In this document: positions 33,901-37,712 of the stretch, piece by piece
Layout of the letters: every line of letters starts with the position of its first letter
Position numbering within the stretch: position 1 is the first letter of the stretch
Origin: Rickettsiales bacterium
Lineage (GTDB): Bacteria > Pseudomonadota > Alphaproteobacteria > Rickettsiales > UBA8987
Assembly: GCA_033762595.1 (NCBI GenBank)
Contig: JANRLM010000115.1
Span: 1-37,712 of the forward strand
Direction of reading: 5' to 3'
Length of the DNA: 37,712 bases
The notes under the pieces: model-generated
What the model saw: only the letters and a program-made list of their open reading frames with translations
The model's database searches: none
Told to the model about the DNA's origin: nothing
Translations under genes and position numbers: made by a program

Positions 33901-33939
33901 TTACTGAGGATTGTTAAATTTAATTAATAATCTTTCTCG

Positions 33940-36192
33940 ATGAATAATTTCTCAAACTACATATTAGCTATCGTTATAAATTTTATAATTTTACTTGGTT
34001 TTTCCTTTAATTCCTTTGCGAAAAATTTTGTAGAAAATATTCAGGATAAAAAACTTCAATCTGTAACAGTTATCGGCACTGCGGATAAGAAAAATTCTAT
34101 CTCTGGCTCTGCTACAATAATAGATAAAGTTAGGCTAGAAAAAAATAAATATAGCGATGTAAATAGAATTTTAAGAGAGGTTTCTGGCGTTATCGTGCAG
34201 GAAGAAGATGGCTTTGGTTTGCGACCAAATATCGCGATTAGGGGGGGTAGATCCAATCGCTCTGCCGATATTACGCTTATGGAAGATGGTATTTTAATTG
34301 CACCAGCACCTTATTCCGCACCTGAAGCATATTATTTTCCGCAAATGGAAAGAGTAAATTCTCTTGAGGTAATAAAAGGTGCAGGTGCGGTAAAATATGG
34401 CCCAAGAACTACAAATGGAATTTTGAATCTTGTTTCAAAGCCAATTCCAAATGGCAATCAAGCAGATATTTTATTAGAGGGCGGAAGTTTCGATTCATAT
34501 CGTACGGGGCTTACAACTGGCACTACTGCTGGTAATTATGGCGTTATGCTTAATGCATTTCATAAAGAATCATCTGGCTTTAAGAACATAGATTTTATAG
34601 GTGGTGATAATGGCTTTGATATTGAAGATGTGGTTACAAAATTTAGGGTTTCAACTGATGCGTCAGCTGATATTTATCAAGATTTAGAATTAAAACTTGG
34701 ATATTATAATGAGCTTTCAAATGAAACATATTTAGGGCTTACAAGGCAAGATTTTACCCTAAACCCATTTAGAAGATATGCTTCGTCACAAATGGATAAT
34801 ATGAATTCTCATGCAAAACAGATTGCCCTTACACACTTTGTAGAATTAAATCCTCATTTAGATGTAACAACAAGTATTTATAGAAATGAATTTGATAGAT
34901 CTTGGTATCGCTTAGATGGCCTTACCATTGGTGGAACAAGGCGTTCTATAACTCAAGTTTTAGATAATCCAACTGGCTTTGCGGCATATTATAATGCAAT
35001 TACTGGCGCTAATTCAGCGGGTGTGAATTTTCATCAAAGAAATAATGCTAGATCATATATTTCAGAGGGCGTTCAATCTAATTTGAAATATAATTATGAT
35101 TTCCTTAATATTCACAATGCCCTAGATTTTGGTGTTAGGCTTCATAGAGATGAAGAAGATAGATTTCAAAGAGAAGATAATTTTGTAATGCAAAATGGCT
35201 CACCTTCTATTACATCATATGGTGCTGCTGGCGGTGCGGGTAATAGAATCCAATCTGGTAGAGCATTTAGTAGCTATGTGGAAAATAAATTTTCCTTCAT
35301 TAATTTAGATGTAACGCCCGGGGTTAGATATGAGAGGATTGATCTTAAAAGGCAGGATTACGGCAATTCAGACCCTCTAAGAACTGGCACTGCATTAAAT
35401 GTTTTTACTAATACATTAGATGTTATAATACCGGGCATTGGAGCAACTTATCATCTTAATGATAATTATAAATTCTTTGCTGGTGTTCATAAAGGTTTTG
35501 CCCCTCCGGGTGTGCCAAATAATGCTCAGCAAGCATTTACTGACGAGGAAGAAAGCACAAATTATGAATTAGGTGGCAGATATATTTCTGATAATCTCAA
35601 TCTAGAATTGGCAGGTTTTTTAACTGATTATCGTAATCTAATTGGCAGAGATACATTTGCATCTGGAGGCACTGGCACTGGCGATAGCTTCAATGGTGGT
35701 GAAGCTGTTGTTAAAGGCATTGAATTTACTACTCAATATGATGTTTCAAAATTATTGGCCATTACAGATTATAGGCTTCCATTAACTTTATCTTATACTC
35801 ATACAAGGGCTAATTTTGAAAATGGATTTGTTAGTAACTTTGCTGAGTGGGGAACAGTTACTAAAAATGATGAATTGCCTTACACGCCTAACAATCAATT
35901 ATATCTTGCTTCTGGAGTTGAGGCGGATAAATGGAGCGTAGAACTCTCCGCAAAATATACAGATGAAATGCGTGCTGTTGCTGGAAATGGCATCATCGCA
36001 CCAAATAATTTAATTGAAGATTTCTGGACAATAGACGCCACTGCTGATTATGAAATTTCTAAGAAAGTTAGGGCGTATGTAAATGGCAGAAATATTTTAG
36101 ATGAGATATATGTTGCATCAGCAAGGCCTTCTGGTGTTAGACCGGGATTGCCTTTAACTATCTTAACTGGCTTAAAAATATCGCTATATTAA
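33940..36192 (+). CDS. TonB-dependent outer-membrane receptor (FecA-like)
   Basis: A 750-residue receptor for energised uptake of iron complexes across the outer membrane. Residues 1-28 are a signal peptide ending near NSFA. A TonB-box-like LQSVTVIG follows at about 39-46, then the plug domain: ILREVSGVIVQEEDGFGLRP, IRGGRSNRS, TLMEDGILIAPAPYSAPEAYYFP (a FecA-type plug signature) and RVNSLEVIKGAGAVKYGPRT. The barrel ends with RNILDEIYVASARPSG and a terminal Tyr (LKISLY), as expected for BAM recognition. There is no N-terminal signalling domain, so it does not act as a FecR/FecI-type transducer. A Fur-type box precedes it. The substrate is unknown. Confidence 0.94.
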   Translation: MNNFSNYILAIVINFIILLGFSFNSFAKNFVENIQDKKLQSVTVIGTADKKNSISGSATIIDKVRLEKNKYSDVNRILREVSGVIVQEEDGFGLRPNIAIRGGRSNRSADITLMEDGILIAPAPYSAPEAYYFPQMERVNSLEVIKGAGAVKYGPRTTNGILNLVSKPIPNGNQADILLEGGSFDSYRTGLTTGTTAGNYGVMLNAFHKESSGFKNIDFIGGDNGFDIEDVVTKFRVSTDASADIYQDLELKLGYYNELSNETYLGLTRQDFTLNPFRRYASSQMDNMNSHAKQIALTHFVELNPHLDVTTSIYRNEFDRSWYRLDGLTIGGTRRSITQVLDNPTGFAAYYNAITGANSAGVNFHQRNNARSYISEGVQSNLKYNYDFLNIHNALDFGVRLHRDEEDRFQREDNFVMQNGSPSITSYGAAGGAGNRIQSGRAFSSYVENKFSFINLDVTPGVRYERIDLKRQDYGNSDPLRTGTALNVFTNTLDVIIPGIGATYHLNDNYKFFAGVHKGFAPPGVPNNAQQAFTDEEESTNYELGGRYISDNLNLELAGFLTDYRNLIGRDTFASGGTGTGDSFNGGEAVVKGIEFTTQYDVSKLLAITDYRLPLTLSYTHTRANFENGFVSNFAEWGTVTKNDELPYTPNNQLYLASGVEADKWSVELSAKYTDEMRAVAGNGIIAPNNLIEDFWTIDATADYEISKKVRAYVNGRNILDEIYVASARPSGVRPGLPLTILTGLKISLY

Positions 36193-36204
36193 AATTATTT
36201 GTTC

Positions 36205-37712
36205 TTAATTTTTATTCAGGCGGTTATTTATTATCTCATCAACCGCTTCAGGGTTTAACAAGGTTTTTGTATCGCCTAGATTTTCAAAATTATTTTCTGC
36301 AATTTTGCGAAGAATTCTTCGCATGATTTTTCCAGAGCGAGTTTTAGGAAGCCCAGTAACAAATTGAATTAAATCAGGTTTTGCAATTGCAGAAATTTCC
36401 TTTGCAACTAAGTTTTTTAATTCAAGCAGAAGCTCCTCCACCTGTTTACGGGGGGAGGTTGGGTGGGGGGCTATATTCTTATTAGGGTAGCTTTCTTGCC
36501 CACCTTCTAGCCTCCCCCCGTAAACAGGGGGATGGACAACATTATCTTTTAGCGTTACAAAAGCGTAAATTCCTTGGCCTTTTATATCGTGAGGATAACC
36601 AACAACAGCAGCTTCCGCAACGGCAGGGTGAAGCACTAGTGCTGATTCAATTTCCGCAGTGCCAAGCCTATGGCCTGATACATTTATTACATCATCAACT
36701 CGGCCAGTTATCCAAAAATCGCCATCTTCATCAAGTTTAGCACCATCACCTGAGAAATACTTGCCCGCAAATGGCTTGAAATATGTATCAACAAATCTTT
36801 GGTGATCACCCCAAATTGTGCGGGCTTGCGACGGCCAAGAATTTAATATGCAGAGATTACCTTCAGCTGGACTTGAAGGATTTAGATCTTGAAGGCTATC
36901 TATAAATTCCTCCCCCTTCTTGTGGGGAGAGGTTAGGTGGGGGGCATTATTATTAGTGAGGTGGCTTTCCTGCCCCCCTCCCTGCCTCCCCCCGCAAGCA
37001 GGGGGATGTGTTATAGAACTTCCAACCACCTCATTTTTATCATTTACAATCGCTGGGATTACCCCAAAAAAAGGCTTTGTTGCAGAGCCAGCTTTTAGTT
37101 TAGTAGCATAGGGTAGGGGAGTTATAAGAAATCCACCTGTTTCAGTTTGCCACCAAGTATCAACAATCGGGCAGTTTTCATTGCCAACAATTTTATGATA
37201 CCAACGCCAAGCCTCAGGATTTATAGGCTCACCAACGCTTCCAAGAATTCTGAGTGATTTCCTTGAAGTTTTATTTACAAAATCATCACCAGCACCCATT
37301 AGCATTCTAATGGCTGTTGGTGCGGTATAAAATTGCGTAACCTTATGTTTATCAACGATATTCCAAAATCTAGAAGCATCTGGATAAGTTGGCACCCCCT
37401 CAAACATCAGAGTTGTTGCACCATTAATCAGGGGGCCATAAATTATATAACTATGACCTGTAATCCAGCCAATATCAGCTGTGCAGAAATAAATATCAAC
37501 TTGCTTGTAATCAAAAACATATTTATGCGTAATTGCTGTGTAAAGGCCGTATCCAGCCGTGGTATGAAGCAAGCCTTTAGGCTTTCCAGTTGAGCCAGAA
37601 GTATAGAGAATAAAAAGCGGAGATTCCGCTTCCATTGATTCGCATTCACAAATTTCAGAGGCTTTTTCAAATTCAGAATTATAATCTATAATTTTTTCGT
37701 TCTTAAAATTTG
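36205..37712 (-). CDS. acs: Acetyl-CoA synthetase with two in-frame repeat insertions (partial)
   Basis: Acs activates acetate to acetyl-CoA via acetyl-AMP. The frame stays open past the right edge (residues before [20 protein letters not shown]), so the N-terminus is missing. Core motifs are the P-loop [67 protein letters not shown] and the acetylation-site region [14 protein letters not shown]. Two extra segments, each about 36 residues, are absent from typical Acs: 36904-37011 ([16 protein letters not shown]...) and 36430-36537 ([16 protein letters not shown]...). Both are encoded by family A palindromes in the same orientation and frame, and the peptides agree at 21 of 36 positions. They lie in surface loops, so the enzyme may still work. 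Confidence 0.95.
   Translation of the reverse strand, partial: NFKNEKIIDYNSEFEKASEICECESMEAESPLFILYTSGSTGKPKGLLHTTAGYGLYTAITHKYVFDYKQVDIYFCTADIGWITGHSYIIYGPLINGATTLMFEGVPTYPDASRFWNIVDKHKVTQFYTAPTAIRMLMGAGDDFVNKTSRKSLRILGSVGEPINPEAWRWYHKIVGNENCPIVDTWWQTETGGFLITPLPYATKLKAGSATKPFFGVIPAIVNDKNEVVGSSITHPPACGGRQGGGQESHLTNNNAPHLTSPHKKGEEFIDSLQDLNPSSPAEGNLCILNSWPSQARTIWGDHQRFVDTYFKPFAGKYFSGDGAKLDEDGDFWITGRVDDVINVSGHRLGTAEIESALVLHPAVAEAAVVGYPHDIKGQGIYAFVTLKDNVVHPPVYGGRLEGGQESYPNKNIAPHPTSPRKQVEELLLELKNLVAKEISAIAKPDLIQFVTGLPKTRSGKIMRRILRKIAENNFENLGDTKTLLNPEAVDEIINNRLNKN
36430..36537 (-). repeat. Family A palindrome inside acs (C-terminal copy)
   Basis: Arms 36433-36470 and 36498-36535 contain CTGTTTACGGGGGGAGG and CCTCCCCCCGTAAACAGGGG. 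The 108-base segment is a multiple of three and is read through in frame as a Pro/Gly/Ser-rich peptide inserted between YAFVTLKDN and [13 protein letters not shown], where other Acs proteins have a short loop. Confidence 0.88.
36904..37011 (-). repeat. Family A palindrome inside acs (N-terminal copy)
   Basis: Arms 36910-36944 and 36972-37008 contain CTTGTGGGGAGAGGTTAGG and CCTCCCCCCGCAAGCAGG. The 108-base segment lies between [13 protein letters not shown] and [19 protein letters not shown], again in a loop. Its spacer (TTATTAGTGAGGTGGCTTTC) resembles that of the other acs copy (TTATTAGGGTAGCTTTC), showing the two are copies of one element. Confidence 0.88.

Overview
The window is AT-rich, gene-dense DNA that reads as an alphaproteobacterium, most plausibly a Rickettsiales-type lineage. 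The best evidence is a full-length CtrA cell-cycle regulator with the KEYSILE and LYGG...EIKIIDVFVCKLRKK signatures, a ProP-like MHS transporter, and many short palindromic elements, some of them inserted in frame inside conserved genes as Rickettsia palindromic elements are. A flagellar hook operon, a TonB-dependent receptor and an acetolactate synthase subunit argue for a motile, less reduced relative with an extracellular phase. This placement is an inference; no rRNA gene is present.

Layout. 1-4 kb: end of an unknown gene, fmt, grxB, an unknown two-domain protein, a 476-base gap with a nested palindromic element, two small proteins and a DUF465 protein with a clear terminator. 4.2-8.7 kb: a sigma-54-type promoter followed by fliK-flgD-flgE and a structured terminator region. 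8.7-19.5 kb: a His-rich predicted beta-barrel protein behind a strong operator-like palindrome, parE, a parvulin-type isomerase, pmbA, an MHS transporter, an exported superoxide dismutase, an unknown protein and tgt. 19.5-21 kb: tRNA-Leu(CAA) followed by a 1.3-kb cassette bounded by a 13-base direct repeat of the tRNA 3' end; it holds a putative HExxxH metallopeptidase and a small overlapping gene. 21-27.4 kb: ilvH, tuf, thrS, and a membrane protein gene apparently split by a one-base frameshift, followed by a small overlapping gene related to the one in the tRNA cassette. 27.4-37.7 kb: a fused glutamine amidotransferase-like/transglutaminase protein, infB-rbfA, ctrA-sixA, a Fur-box-preceded TonB receptor, and acs, which runs off the end.

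The strongest leads are three. (1) Palindromic repeats of two different families are inserted in frame in acs (twice, in the same reading frame) and in tgt, and a copy of the acs family lies intergenically near the window start. (2) Two unlinked loci share one arrangement, a larger unrelated protein followed by an overlapping small protein of one family; one of these loci is a tRNA-associated cassette. (3) Tgt has lost the three zinc-binding cysteines usual in the family. Regulatory signals visible by eye are a sigma-54 promoter for the hook operon, a CtrA box upstream of ctrA, a Fur-type box upstream of the TonB receptor and a Zur-like palindrome upstream of the His-rich protein.
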